From Phoma sp. XZ068 (lineage: Eukaryota > Ascomycota > Dothideomycetes > Pleosporales > Didymellaceae), in contig RBKR01000028.1 in NCBI GenBank assembly GCA_004835665.1, positions 62,001-126,000 on the forward strand: a DNA stretch of 64,000 nucleotides, read 5' to 3'. A model generated the notes under the pieces. That model searched no databases. It was not told where the DNA came from and worked only from the letters and a program-made list of their open reading frames with translations. Of the stretch, positions 9,942-21,599 are shown one piece after another. The position numbers were made by a program, and so were the translations under genes. The first letter of the stretch is position 1. Every line of letters starts with the position of its first letter.

Positions 9942-12900
9942 AACCGACCGACCGACCTTGGTCGGTGGGCTACAATTGTCGGACACACTCGCTCGAGCCT
10001 GGCCATTGAACGCGCACTGCGGATACTTTTGATGGAGGCTTTGCAGACGGAGAGTTTTCCTCAGCGTTGTAAGCACAGCCGGATAGGAGACAGTTGACGA
10101 AGACGTGCTGATTTGCGCAGTGAGAGAGGACGGCCAAAGACCTAGCATACGCCAGTAGAGATTCGGTCTAACAGGAAAATCTGATATGGCTGCCTTGCAG
10201 CACTGTGTGAACTTTATGCCTATAGCAGTAGTACTGATCATGATTGTTACACCCCTTGATTATCAGCCATGATGTTAAATTTGTTCTTCCTAGACGACTT
10301 GCTTCTCCGACACTAGGCAAAGGCGGCGGTAATTCACATCATGACAACGCTACGGCGCTGCGCAATCAGAATGTCCCATCTTTCCATGGAATTTTTGCGC
10401 TTCTTTTGGTTCTAAATACTCTGAATACAACTTCCTCGACGCTATCTGCGCTTAGTCTGTAAGGCTACCACGTAGTTTATCTGGTGTACTGCATCCGTGG
10501 CGATCCTCACACACAGGGACGACTACACCGAGCTATGTGTCTCCTCGATCTGTCTTCGAATCTCTCAGACCTAAGTGGCTTGAAGGCTTCCTGCTTTTGC
10601 GGTATCTCCGTCGTTGATGTCGCTTCGAGGCTCAGCAGCGTCGTGGGGCGACTGCGATCGCGAAACGGTTGTGCTTTTGAAGCCCCATTCGTCCGCGACT
10701 TGCTTCTCGCCCATACCCAGGGATGCGTGATACCACATGTACTTCTGTTCTTCTGCGGTGTGAGGCACTAGCCAAGGCGCTTTGTCGACTCCGTTCCCTC
10801 CTCTGTTGCAAGAGAGGAAGCCACTTGTTGTGAAGCTCGCATTTCTTCCATCTTCGTGATGCCATTGGATATCCGTCAACGTGGCTGTATCCCTGGCTTC
10901 ATCTTTCGAGGTGATGTCGAAGGTGGGGATTGGAAAGAGAGCTGCTCCATCTCGGGGGCCTTCAGGGTACGGAAATGCACCCTTGGAATTCAAAGTAAGG
11001 TCGTCCAAAAGACCTGCATCCGTACTTTTCAAGTTGCTGGCGCGTGTTTGAGTCATTGTTAAGCTGAGGAGCTGAAAGAGAATCGTGCAAGAACATCAGC
11101 CAGGGTGTCCTGGCGTTACCAAGAGGGACTTCTTTGATCACAGGCTCTCTTGCGGCACTACGAAATAACATGTCCACTTCAGAGGCATGCTAAGTCAGGC
11201 TGTGGCGTGATGTCTTCGTTGCAAAAGTGGTGGAATCGGCGCTCGCCTATGATGCGAGGTCACCCCATAGCAGCATGGAAGTGCCTGCTTGGCAATTGAT
11301 CGAGTAAGTCCATGGACACGCAGAACCATGGCACACCCACAGTTGTGTCCGCATCCCGCATCCCGCATATTGGCAGCTTGAGGATTTTCAAGAGTAGACA
11401 TCCTTGTATAACCTTCTCCAATAGATCAGTTGGCATGGCTGATCTGGACTTAGAAGCATTCCTCTGATCGCCATCATTCGTTTTGCTCCTGCTCCTTTTC
11501 ACATTGGCTTGCTCTAGAAACTGAGCCAGGCCGGACGACCTCTCGAACGCTGTGGTAGGCATCACCTCGCTCAGCACACAAACCCCTCGTAGCGCCAGCT
11601 TGATGTTAGCCTCTATGATGGGCAAGTCGTGCTTTACGGGTAAGGTGAGGTTCTAAGAGTCAGTCACAGCGGGGAAACCACACTAGTGATGTAATCTCAG
11701 CGTCAGAAGTTCTGCACCGGATACGCATTCTAGTCTATGAACACTGCAAGGCACTGCTTCAAAACGATGTGCAAAGCATTGCATGTCCTCCAGCAAGGTG
11801 CATGTCACCTCTAGCTAGTGATAGGGCGCTGTGTGCATTCGATTCGCCAGGATCATAGCGGAGCAGCGTTACACGCGGCAGATCGCGCGACAGGGCCATC
11901 CCGTATTGTCTCTAGTCACGCTTCATCGTTCAAAGTCCACGAGCCATATTCTGGGTGCAAGGGAAGTCGCGAGCTTCAAAGTGAGGGTAAACGTTGTTCA
12001 TGCAGAACCTCAGAGACTGTTTGAGCCCGAAAGCCTCGGTAGGGTCTTTTGCACGTCGAGACAAGGCGACGCTCACTCTGTCGTGCCCAAACAACAGCTG
12101 CGGCGGCGATGCGCTGAGCACCGTCATGTCGTGAGCACGTATGCCACGCGTACACACACTGAAGGTACAACTGGCGGCCTCCAGCGCTCGTCGCACTGCA
12201 TCCGGGTGGCGCTGACTAGATTCCGCGTCCAGATACATCACGCTTCCCGATCGCGGAGCGTGCCGTTTTGTCTCATCTTCCTCGCTGCGTTGGGGTGTCT
12301 AGCATTCGGACCTTTCGTTGATAAGGCGTTGAAGTGCAAGCGGTCATCGTGAGCGTGAGAAGTGTCTCTTCAGCCCGTGGGTTGAACGGAGCATTGTAAA
12401 TATCCGGAGCTCGCCACGTCAGCTTTGAAGCAGTCTAGAACGATCAGGTACGCGTGGAAGTTTCGATTGCTCTGGCTGTTTGCAGGGTAGAGTTGTGCCG
12501 TGGTCCTCCGTGACCTCACTCGGAGTCACTCCAGGCCTAACTTCAAAGCTCATCCGTACGTGACCGCTGAGGCGTCTGCGAAGCGAACAAGCGACAGTCT
12601 CCAAAAGGAGCAGGCAAACGATGGAATGCTGGGCACGTCGCAGACTCTGTGACCGTGAGTCGCTACCGCTACCCTCTTGTGTTCCGTTATCTTGGCGCGA
12701 ATCAGTGTCGTGAAGAACTGCTTGGCGGTGCCGGCCTGCACCGCCTCAGGTCTAAGGCCCATCTTCGACGCTGTCGTAAACAGCCCATAACTCTCGATCG
12801 CTGTCTTTGTGGGCTGTTGTCGTGAGCGGTTTCTCCGGTCGCAGTAAGTTCGAAGGGTGCGCTGGCGTGCACGAGAGGCGACCGTGTGAGTATATGAGGA

Positions 12901-13098
12901 CGCGCTGGAAATAATTATATGTATCGCTCACGCAGCCTTTCACATCATCCACTTACCGTTGGTCTTCTACCACACCCCCTGTCATCTGTTCCCTCCACAG
13001 TCCTCCATTGTTGCGCGGCAGCCGCTCGTCTCAACATCGTTACTGCTACTTCGACCAGAATCGCGACTTCACTGGCTGCTCCTTACATCCAGGTTGCC
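9942..13098. other. gene-poor stretch up to bHLH copy 2
   Basis: Nothing was firmly recognised. A short palindrome (ACCGACCTTGGTCGGT) sits at about 9949-9966, just after the 9.6-kb gene. ORFs of 60-173 codons occur in both strands (for example 11831-12352 plus), without domain signals. One minus-strand ORF is listed separately. 12.9-13.1 kb should contain the promoter and 5' UTR of bHLH copy 2. Confidence 0.4.
10571..11056 (-). CDS. hypothetical protein (161 residues)
   Basis: The ORF has a true ATG (MTQTRASNLKSTDAGLLDDL). Composition is protein-like, with a segment PHTAEEQKYMWYHASLGMGE followed by KQVADEWGFKS. That is loosely like a small helix-turn-helix ('EE..Y...H..GMG.KQVADEWG'), but I cannot assign a family. 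No membrane segment or signal peptide. It could be an exon of a longer gene. Low confidence. Confidence 0.3.
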   Translation of the reverse strand: MTQTRASNLKSTDAGLLDDLTLNSKGAFPYPEGPRDGAALFPIPTFDITSKDEARDTATLTDIQWHHEDGRNASFTTSGFLSCNRGGNGVDKAPWLVPHTAEEQKYMWYHASLGMGEKQVADEWGFKSTTVSRSQSPHDAAEPRSDINDGDTAKAGSLQAT

Positions 13099-13956
13099 AT
13101 GTATTCAGGTTTCGCCGCCTGCGTTACGGTCGCTGACTCCGACTACTCGCCCACCAACGAACATGTCCCCTACCAAAGCCCGTTCGATCAGACCTGCTTC
13201 ACCGACCTGTACACTACGCCACCCGACCAGTCTCTAGGGACCTTCCTCGACCATTCTTATTTCGACTGGCCCCACTCATGCGTCAACTGCTCCTTAGGCT
13301 GAGATGGCGGCCCTGCGTTCTACCCTGCGCAGCCGTTTGGCGAGGTGGGGCAAGGACACGCCTCCATCTTTGAAACGGTCCCCGCGTTCGACATAGGGAC
13401 ACCTATCACGCCCAGCACCAGTGTTTCTTCTACATCACCCTTCTGTGGAAATGCTATCCCCGCCCCTGCATCCTCACCTTCTTTGTCATCATCGTCGGAG
13501 CGCGAGAAGCTCAGAGAAGCACCTGCACTAGGTGAAGAGTCAGCCCCAAAGCAGCCCGGGCGTAAGCGCGGCCGACCAAGGCTTGATCGCAAGCTCTCCG
13601 GGGCGGCGGCAGCCCCACCCAGCAACGCCCCGTCTTGGAAGCATCGCCAGCATACGTCCCGCCAGCCGCACGTGCAAGTTGAGCGCAAGTACCGCGAGGG
13701 GCTGAATTCGGACCTTGAAAGGCTGAGACGCGCAGTCCCAACGCTGCTGCAGAGCGGGGAAGGCGCCGTCATGGGCCAGCCCAAACCAAGCAAAGCGATG
13801 GTGCTGTCGTGCGCGGTCGCGTACATCGCGAAGATTGAACATGAGAGGGATGGGCTGAGAGAGGGAAACGAGCAGCTGGGCGGGAGCATGTGGAGGGAAA
13901 CGACTGTCAGAGGGGCGCACGTTCGAGAGACAGCGACACTTATTCGTCAATACTAA
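13099..13956 (+). pseudogene. bHLH transcription factor paralogue 2, interrupted by TGA
   Basis: From ATG 13099 (MYSGFAACVTVADSDYSP) the frame is open to SCVNCSLG, meets TGA at 13300-13302, and continues in the same frame (DGGPAFYPAQPFGEV...) to the stop at 13956. The distal part has a GRKRGRPRL basic (AT-hook-like) patch. The bHLH is VQVERKYREGLNSDLERLR...RAVPTLLQ...QPKPSKAMVLSCAVAYI, with the SREBP-type Tyr. A CGA or TGG to TGA change would explain the stop. Alternatively a shorter protein starts downstream, but no ATG lies between the stop and the bHLH until late. It is more diverged from copies 1 and 3 than they are from each other. Confidence 0.75.
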
Positions 13957-16491
13957 AACGGGAAGCGATCCCTCATCTTCCTATCTCTGTTCTTGCATCC
14001 AGTCCAGCTTTCCACTGAGGCATGATCGTGACTCTCTTTGACCTTTCCCTTTTTTCCATGTTCGCGCTTCCCGCTGCCCCTGACACGCAGTAAGCAATCC
14101 TCATCATTCCGTGCGCCGCCAACAGAGTAACGAAGGTCTACCGACACCACAAGAGCTGCGCTGAAAGGGACACTCACCTTGACCATTCAATACACGATGC
14201 TGACTTTGTGGCGGGAGGGAACTCGGAGCGAGGTTAGCGCACCTACAAGGTATCTCTATCACAGGGAACTAACAAATGCGCAAGAGCCGAAAGTAGCTCA
14301 GGCCACTTTCAGCCCTGTGGAGAGCCAGTGAGTGCGATGCGGGGAGGGGAGGTCGCTATCGCATCGGAGGCTACCCCGTCTTTTGCGACAAGAGTCGATG
14401 ATTCGGGTTTGTTCAGTAGCCTGTTCACGTTCGAGCTAAGAGCCTCGTCGTTCGCAGAAAAGCTTGTTGTTCCGATCAGCCTGATGATGGCGCTAGCGTA
14501 GTTTATCACGTGCGTAAGTGTCGGCAGGCAAGTCTGGAGCCATGTCTGCGGTCTTATTGGCTGAGCGTCATAACTGCTTCTTTCGACTGTCGCGGGACAC
14601 ACTCCGGGCATTGGTTCGTTTGCAGATCCGCAGGTGATACTACTGTAGTTCGTTGGGGCTCTAGACGACTAACTTGCTCAGCTCTACGCTGTGAGGCCCC
14701 ACGTTGCACAAGGCGCATGTGTCGCGATCAAAAGAATCCCTCACAGCTTCTGCGTCCCGTCGAGCCGACCGTTTTGGAGCTGTGTACAAGGAGGACGGGC
14801 GAACGGCTGTACAGAAAACGTAGCCGCCTGACATGAGCCCTGTTCATGTGATCAGTCATTTCTTCCCTTTCGTCTGCAGATTCTTAGGAGGTTCCAGTAC
14901 ACAGTCCTGTTTCATTTATACTACGTTGTCTTCTACCTTTATTACTGGGCTGTGGCACAACGGACAGCATTGGTGAGACCTTGAGTACCAGCGATCGAAA
15001 CACTGCGTATGGTAGATGTGCCGGCAACTTAAGGCCCGGATGGAATCGTTTGCCTGGATCACATCGAGACATATGACGCTTGGCCTTTGTTAGCGACAGA
15101 GATCACGACGGGGAACAACAACAACATAGCACAACCCACCAGACCTGATCCTCCAGATCTACATGCATCCCGCCCGGACGGTTTCTCTGGTCGCTCTTGT
15201 ACCATTTGACGAATGTTCTCGATGGAAATGCGCTTTCAAGCTGCTTCAGGCGGATATCCGGTGTACTCATTTGTCGTAGACTCCTTCTAGCGAAGCAACA
15301 TCCAAGGCTTCTGCTAATCTATCAGTCCGATCAAGGCTGCGAGCACAGCTGGAGTACTCACGCTAGGATGATGACGAATAGACACGGTCCAATCAACGAT
15401 CCAATCAGGACTGGGAAGTTGAGCGTGCCTTGACGATCAACCCGATTCTTCGAAGGATCTAACGTATCCCCAGAAAACGTAGCCATACTGCAACAAGATA
15501 TGTGCGGAGCACCTTCTCGGTGCGCCCAATAGGCCCTGTGCTTCGCTTTATAGATGATAGGATCGTTTGCAATGCTCAATGACGGCGCCAGGCATCACTC
15601 AGATGTAGCAACACTTTGGACAAGAATCTCACAGCAGCAGGATATCACACCACCTGGAGCGCAGAGGGATTTCGCGCCACCAGCAGCGAATGCTGCCAAC
15701 TCTTCTGTCGAGCGAACATGTTCCCTCGCAGGCTGATGAGTACTTACACAAAATGCGCCGTGGTCCTGATTCTCTGACGGTCGTTGGGAGCGGAAAGGTC
15801 CTCGGTCTTCCGCGAACCACAATCAGGTCCTTGGAAGCCGTGCTCATAATGGACTGCTAGGGCGATTGGATTGATCTACAAAAGCAAGGCACCACAGTAG
15901 CCTGAGCTTGGCCTGAGGCTGTATCAGGATTCGTGTACTCACGATAAGATCGTAGCCCTGTGGGCCGATAGATCGACTCTGCGGTATGTCACATCCCCTT
16001 CCGCTCACGTGTCTGCCGCCCTGAAGCCTCAAGGCCCCGCTCCACGGTCCTATCTGCATCGTACGTCCTCACGCGATCGTCCGATGAGAGCGCACATCAG
16101 CGCACCGTCTTTACGATACCTGTTCGTTTGTTGCACTTTCGCATCCAGCCATCGCTGGATGGTACTTCTGTGTTTGGTGCAGACGAGATCCGCGTCAACT
16201 CATCAGAGCCGATGCAAGGTCCACCGCACGGTTCTCCTCTCTAGCACACTCGCTGTAGTTGAATGCTCCAGACACCGAGCCTGACCGTGATCACTCTGCG
16301 TCCTCCGACGGATCCGGGGACGCGACAGCTCTACGCGCTCTGGAGAGGGCTGTGCAGGTCTCAAAGCGTCCAGCAAGTACATGTCATTTGTCTATTATTC
16401 TTAAAAGTGTAGACAGCACGCTCCCCTAAGAGAGTATCGTGCCTCCACTAGTAGGCAGGCACAGTCTGGAAATCGCTGCTCGCCAAAACAG
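13957..16491. other. intergenic, nothing recognised
   Basis: About 2.5 kb between bHLH copies 2 and 3, into which both 3' ends point (they converge). Only short ORFs without family resemblance. No terminal repeats or transposase remnants noticed. Confidence 0.4.
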
Positions 16492-17376
16492 TTAACTATC
16501 GGCTCCCTCAGAACCAGGACCCACTCGCCGCTTCTTCGACCGCCGCCCCTCCTTCGAGCCGCTCTTCTCCTTTCGGATCTCGCCCATCTCCTCTCGGATC
16601 TTGCCAATCTCGCCGATCCCGTCTCGATGTTCGCTAATCTCCTTTCGATACTCTCTGATCTCGTCGTTCTCGCTCTGCAGCATATCGCGCTCTTGCGTGA
16701 CCGTCTCGATGTGATTGATCGCCGCGGCAATCACCATAGACTTGCTGGGCTTTGGTTGGCCAATACCATCTCCATCGTGGCTCTGCAGCAGCGTCGGCAC
16801 GGCTCTTCGCAGCCTCTCCAGTTCGGTGTTCAAGCCTTCGCGGTACTTGCGCTCCACTTTGTTGTGCGGGATGCGAGCCGTGCGTTGTCCTTCCGCTGAC
16901 GCGCCTGAGACGCCGAGTGTGATCGGATCGAGTTTGGGCCGACCGCGCTTCTTCATCCGGCGCTCAGGTGTCGGCTCGGCGTCAGTTGACACGCGCGAGG
17001 ACGACTCGAGCCCCGTACTGCAGCTCGGGCTGTTCAACGGCCGATCGCTGCCGGGCGAGGGCGTGGGCGTTGACGAAGCGCATCGTAGAGATGCGCCAGC
17101 GGGGGGTGGGATCTGCAACGCGCTCACCCCCACGTTGGCCGCAGCCGCGAAGGCATTTGCTGACGCTTCTGAAGACCTGAGCAAGGTGTCCCAAGGCAGG
17201 TCGTAACGTGCAACGCTTGCGTCGAAAGAGGGATCGAAGAAGTTCGAGGGAGCCTCGCACAGCTGCGTGGCCCAAGTGTCTGCAAGATAAGGTCTGTCGG
17301 GACATTCAGAATACAACTCATCGTCAAAGGCGGTGTAGAAAGCCGTCCCAGTGGTGTAGGAACTTGAAGGGTTCAT
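16492..17376 (-). CDS. bHLH transcription factor (SREBP-type basic region), paralogue 3, intact
   Basis: A single-exon 294-residue ORF starts ATG MNPSSSYTTGTAFYTAFDDE. The N-terminal 150 residues are Ser/Pro/Ala rich, as in an activation region, with the family block EAPSNFFD...ARYDLPWDT and LQIPPPAGASLRCASSTPTP. A basic RRMKKRGRPKLD patch is followed by the bHLH at about residues 170-235: RIPHNKVERKYREGLNTEL, LRRAVPTLLQSHDGDG, QPKPSKSMVIAAAINHI. A heptad-like coiled coil follows (ERDMLQSENDEIREYRKEIS) and the C-terminus is basic (SKEGRRSKKRR). Tyr instead of Arg in ERKYR marks SREBP/Fus c 3-like fungal bHLH proteins that can read E-box and SRE-like sites. No C-terminal membrane segment, so it is not a membrane-bound SREBP. 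A nuclear regulator is inferred; the target is unknown. Confidence 0.85.
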   Translation of the reverse strand: MNPSSSYTTGTAFYTAFDDELYSECPDRPYLADTWATQLCEAPSNFFDPSFDASVARYDLPWDTLLRSSEASANAFAAAANVGVSALQIPPPAGASLRCASSTPTPSPGSDRPLNSPSCSTGLESSSRVSTDAEPTPERRMKKRGRPKLDPITLGVSGASAEGQRTARIPHNKVERKYREGLNTELERLRRAVPTLLQSHDGDGIGQPKPSKSMVIAAAINHIETVTQERDMLQSENDEIREYRKEISEHRDGIGEIGKIREEMGEIRKEKSGSKEGRRSKKRRVGPGSEGADS

Positions 17377-17760
17377 AGTAGAGGCGCCGTTGGTTGCGTG
17401 ACTTGGTGCGTGGGCAAAAGGGGAGAGCCCGAGCAGTCATCGGCGAGTAGCGTGTATGCGAGCAACTTCCAGCACTTCGCTCATTCCCAGCGCATACTTC
17501 GTCATGCCAGCGTTCGCTCCCTGTCTTGGAGCTCGGCGGTTTGCGAGCGAAGCCGAGTTGGGGGACGGCGCCGCACAGCGGATGCTGGTGCTGGTACGGT
17601 AGCGGTTCGGGAAGATTTGCCGAGAGCACAGAACCAGCTAACCCAGAGCTAATTTGCGGGGGGTGGGGGTGGGGTAGTGCCTCGTCCAGAGTAGTGCGGC
17701 TGTATCTTCCGGCGGGTCGCAGGGCATGCAGCTGCACGCAACCGTGAAGGATTCCATTTA
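17377..17760. other. upstream region of bHLH copy 3, ends at a Tc1 element
   Basis: It holds the presumed promoter of the minus-strand bHLH gene. The Tc1/mariner element at 17761 sits about 385 bp upstream of the start codon. No other feature recognised. Confidence 0.4.
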
Positions 17761-17787
17761 CGAAGGAGCTCGTTTTTATTGAGTTGT
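17761..17787 (+). repeat. left terminal inverted repeat of the Tc1/mariner element
   Basis: 27 bp beginning CGAAGGAGCTCG, the exact reverse complement of 19414-19440. Confidence 0.9.
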
Positions 17788-17873
17788 TGGTTTTTGAGGC
17801 CCGTGCGCACCCCAACACAACATGCCCACACCGATCTTCTCACACCTCCACACCCCCCAAAACAACTCTCAAT

Positions 17874-19254
17874 ATGCCTATCCAACGCCGGAAAAAGTTC
17901 AAATACAAAGAAAACAAGATTGTTAAACCTCCTAAGACTTCCCGCACTGAAATGTCTCCTGTAATACGCGCGTTTGTGGTTGGGGCGATCAGCGGCATGC
18001 GGGGTGACTATGCCTCTCAAATGGAACTTGCCAATACAGTCAACCGCACACAACAAGGCATATCAAAGCTTCTACAACGCGTGGAGCAGAAGGCACAGAA
18101 CCTCTCTGTTAATATATGGGACGAAATACTCTATGAGAACGATTTAGGACGCGGCCGGAGCTCGTTGTTGACTCAGGGGCAGAAGGATCGCATTATTAAA
18201 GTTGTAACCTCCTCACAACAGAACCGCGAGAAGGAGAGCTGGCAGGCCATTTCAAACGGCGATTTCGATGAAATAGTACCCAGAATGAGCATCACAACAT
18301 TCGAAAACGTGATGTATGAGGCTGGATATGCCCGGAGGAAGCCTGGATGGAAGCCGAAGTTGACCCCTGAACAAGAGAAGGAGCGTTATAAATGGGCACT
18401 TGCTCACAACCCTGATAAATATAAGGAGTATGATAACCAGGGATTCAATTTTAGACTAGTTGTATTTACTAATGAAACACCAGCTAGGATTGGAGAAGAG
18501 CGAGGCATGATAAGGACCTGGTGCAAGCCAGAAGAGAGATGGGATGAAAGCGTGACGCATAAGCATAACCGCAAGGATTGCCGCCTGCAATTCTATGGAT
18601 CCTTCCAATACAACCACAAGGGACTTTGCCATGTGTATTATCCTGAAACAGAAGAGGAGAGAAGGCTTGCTGATGTCCAGTTAAAGCGTGAGAACGCAGA
18701 TCAAAAAAGTCAGGGATAACAAACTACAACTCTATGTACGAGCAGCACTCACACAGTGCAGCGAGAGTGATGTCAACCATCAATATAATACCCGGAAGAA
18801 GCAGTATGTACCTTCAACAATGGATTACAAGCGTAGGGATCGGCTGCGTGGTGGAGTTGATAGGTACCGACACCGTGAAGGAGCTCTCAAGAAGGTTGTA
18901 CCATGGATAAAAGAAGTAGAGAAGTCAGGGGATGAGTGTATACTACTCCAAGATGGTGCTCCTGCTCACAAATCACGTATTGCTCGTGATTATATAAGAG
19001 TAGAGAGGATTGATACCTTGTGGTGGCCGGGACACTCACCTGAGATCAATGCATCAGAGCATGCATGGCCATGGATTCGACGGCACGTGACAAAGGACTT
19101 CACCCCTAGCTGTACTGCCAAGCAGTGTGAGGAGCAATGGGTGAAGGAGTGGAATAGTATGCCTATAGAGGTGATCAATCAATGGGTGGATGGGATTCCA
19201 GAGCAGGTGCGGAGGATTATTAATCATCACGGCAAAAACGACTTCCATGGGTAA
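17874..19254 (+). pseudogene. Tc1/mariner DDE transposase, frameshifted
   Basis: The start is MPIQRRKKFKYKENKIVK. A helix-turn-helix region occupies roughly residues 40-120 (TVNRTQQGISKLLQR; GRSSLLTQGQKDRI). The first catalytic block is LVVFTNETPARIGEERG, where the expected Asp (TDET) is Asn. The frame ends at TGA 18717-18719; the second half runs in another frame from about 18700, the shift lying at AAAAAA in ATCAAAAAAGTC. The second half has the second Asp in LLQDGAPAHKS and Glu in NASEHAW, 34 residues apart (DD34E spacing). The C-terminus is HHGKNDFHG. Loss of the first Asp plus the frameshift should make it inactive. Confidence 0.9.
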
Positions 19255-19413
19255 CTGCAACACCAAAAAATGAGTCTGTATATATATTGCCTTATTACCA
19301 AAAGCTTCACCAGGCCAAAATCGCTCTATTGTGTTGGTTATTCGTTGTTTTGGTGGTGATTTGTATGGGGGATGTGAACGGGCGGCATTGAATTGGTGGG
19401 GTGCGCACAGGCC

Positions 19414-19440
19414 ACAACTCAATAAAAACGAGCTCCTTCG
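19414..19440 (-). repeat. right terminal inverted repeat of the Tc1/mariner element
   Basis: Exact inverted partner of 17761-17787, followed by the TA target-site copy. Confidence 0.9.
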
Positions 19441-21382
19441 TACATGTTCCATCTACGGCTTGGTACGTTACCACCGGAACACGTGGTGCTAAATCTTCGC
19501 TCATACTCATTGCGCGCATACCGCTATCACTGCATTCCTTTATCTCCGTTAACCGTTGCTCGCAGTTACACGTCGCATGAAGACAACCGCCGTAGGGCAC
19601 CCCACACAAAGGGTTCATCAAGGAGTTTGCTTACTTTTTCCACACGGACTGATACAAGTCAGTCGCCACCCTGAAAGGAGCCTCGAAGACGGACTACATT
19701 GCGGCATTGACCGTCAAAGTGAAGTGGGGTGGCGCGGAACAACGTGTCCGCGGCCTCGTCGGGTGTCTGCAACGCCAGCCGCATCGAGCATAGGTGCGCA
19801 GAAAACGCGGCTGAAAATAGTAGGAATGAACGAATGGATAATTCGAACGGATGCCCAGAATGCAAACAAAGCCACTGCATTGCCAACGGTGATGACGCCC
19901 AAATCCACAATGTAAACAACATGGGATGTGTGAAGCTGAGAGCGGGGACAAATGATAACGCTGACTAGCTTCGACGTGGCCAATGCTCGAGGAAGCGGGA
20001 CGGGGAATCGGATGCGCTTGGCGTTCCGCGTAGAGCTAGCATTGCGTGCCAGCAACGGTCAGCCTCCTGCTATACGCTGTTGATAGAAGAAATTCCATTC
20101 CATATCATGTAGCGTCGTTCCAGAAGCCTCGGGACCCGGGTAGCGAGACGTACAAGGGCGAGGACCTGCGCGGTGAAGCTTCTCATTTGCTGCCGCAAAA
20201 GAGCATCGTTAGATTAGTAATGATGATGGTCTGTGCAGCCCCTGCCCAAGTAGTCCACTCACGGACTCCCTTCGTACGATCGCCAATCTTGATCTTGATC
20301 TTTTGCGGGGCCCCGGAACGGTGTTGTTCTGGGTATGCGGGTTCATACTACCCTGGTTTATCCAAGCTAATGCACACCTAGTCAGTGCTGCATGATACGC
20401 ATTCAATCTTGGCAATGCCTCCTCGCGCGATGCTTGGTTGGGCTAACTATATGGCAAACTTGGCGTGCCCGTTCCGAAACGTACCGAGCGTTTAGAGGAC
20501 GGCTGTCGGATAAGTCGCAAATTGCTGCCTCTAGCGCTGAACCCTCACTGGTACAGTTTCTCAAGCACCCCTTGAAATCCACTACTTGGTATTCTAATCA
20601 GTGCCGCTGGACTTCTGAATTCCCAAAGAGCAGGAGTTTGCGGAGTAGGCAACAGTATCCACGCAGGACTCATGGTATCACAAATCGTGAAATTGGACGT
20701 AAACGCTACTGCCAAGGACCCTACGCTGCAGCCACAATCTCAGTATCCAGGGGAGAGCGAAATATTGAACAAGGAACTGGCAAGTGGAACAAGGTTTCAC
20801 TCTTATACTCGTAGCACGGTATGCCTTGTTCTTGTTGCTGTATACGTTTATCATATCACTAAGCCCAAAGATCCCTGATCCCTCTCAGGATGCGCACCTC
20901 TATCCAACCATGTTCGAGAATACAAAACGTCTCCCACTGAACCGATTCTGAACCTTTTCAGGGACAAGAGACGTTCACTTGTCCCTCGATCACCAATCAG
21001 GCGATTGGTCAGAACGAACTGTTGCCATCTGCAATCTAACAGCCATGGGGAAAAGGCAAACGGCCACGGACAAACATGGCAAATTTGACTAACTGCATGT
21101 TGACTTAAAACTGGACAACTTACGCCCCGCTAAACTTGTACCACCGGCTTCAGAATTTGAAGCTGGATACCTACGTTACAGTGGGAGTAAGGTGGAGCAG
21201 GGCCAGTACGCCATGGAGAGAGGTGAGCCGACGTTCTTCGGAAGTGTATGTAGGATTACATCAGTCTGATGAACTATCGGTTACGTCCTCTGCCCCCGCT
21301 CAGAACTAATCTCGGCTTTAACAGGGCTGATGCGCGCTAAGTTAAGAAGCGTAAGCTAACACAAATACAAGCTTTACGATTT
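19441..21382. other. intergenic between Tc1 and MULE, nothing recognised
   Basis: About 1.9 kb with scattered ORFs under 140 codons and no domain. No host gene or RNA found. It ends at a sharp MULE terminus. Confidence 0.4.
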
Positions 21383-21450
21383 GGCTGGCGTGATTTGTCC
21401 CCCCGTTTTTGAGATTTGTCCCCCCTTTGAGATTTGTCCCCTGCGCTAGG
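21383..21450 (+). repeat. MULE left terminus L1
   Basis: Starts GGCTGGCGTGATTTGTCC, then two GAGATTTGTCCCC units separated by short spacers, ending GCGCTAG. The transposase ATG follows about 150 bp inside, as in the MULE at 61.8 kb, which fixes the orientation. Confidence 0.85.
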
Positions 21451-21599
21451 GCTATTGGATACCAACTGCCTAATCAGGCTTAGAGTGTAATCTATGACTA
21501 CGACAACAGCGCGACATCTATGCGTCTCCGCGCCACAAAGCGTCCTTTATATTCCTCTCTACATTGTAGTCAGTTATCTCTAGTTCTGCATATATAATC

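Larger units (their letters stand above)
17761..19440 (+). mobile_element. Tc1/mariner-family element with complete ends
   Basis: 1680 bp bounded by 27-bp perfect inverted repeats starting CGAAGGAGCTCG, with imperfect repeat continuing inward to the GTGCGCACCCC motif. TA dinucleotides at 17759-17760 and 19441-19442 are the target duplication. It carries one transposase gene in two frames. The identical ends suggest a fairly recent insertion. Confidence 0.92.

Noticed and set aside
9945..9970. Hairpin after the 9.6-kb gene as a terminator
   Set aside because: A short GC palindrome is present, but intrinsic terminators of the bacterial type do not apply to fungal genes; probably incidental.
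11831..12352. 173-codon plus-strand ORF
   Set aside because: No recognisable domain, overlapped by antisense ORFs of similar length, Arg/Ser/His-rich composition typical of chance frames.
17324..18056. Minus-strand ORFs overlapping the bHLH upstream region and the Tc1 left end
   Set aside because: Out of frame with the bHLH gene and crossing a transposon boundary; composition is that of an antisense shadow.
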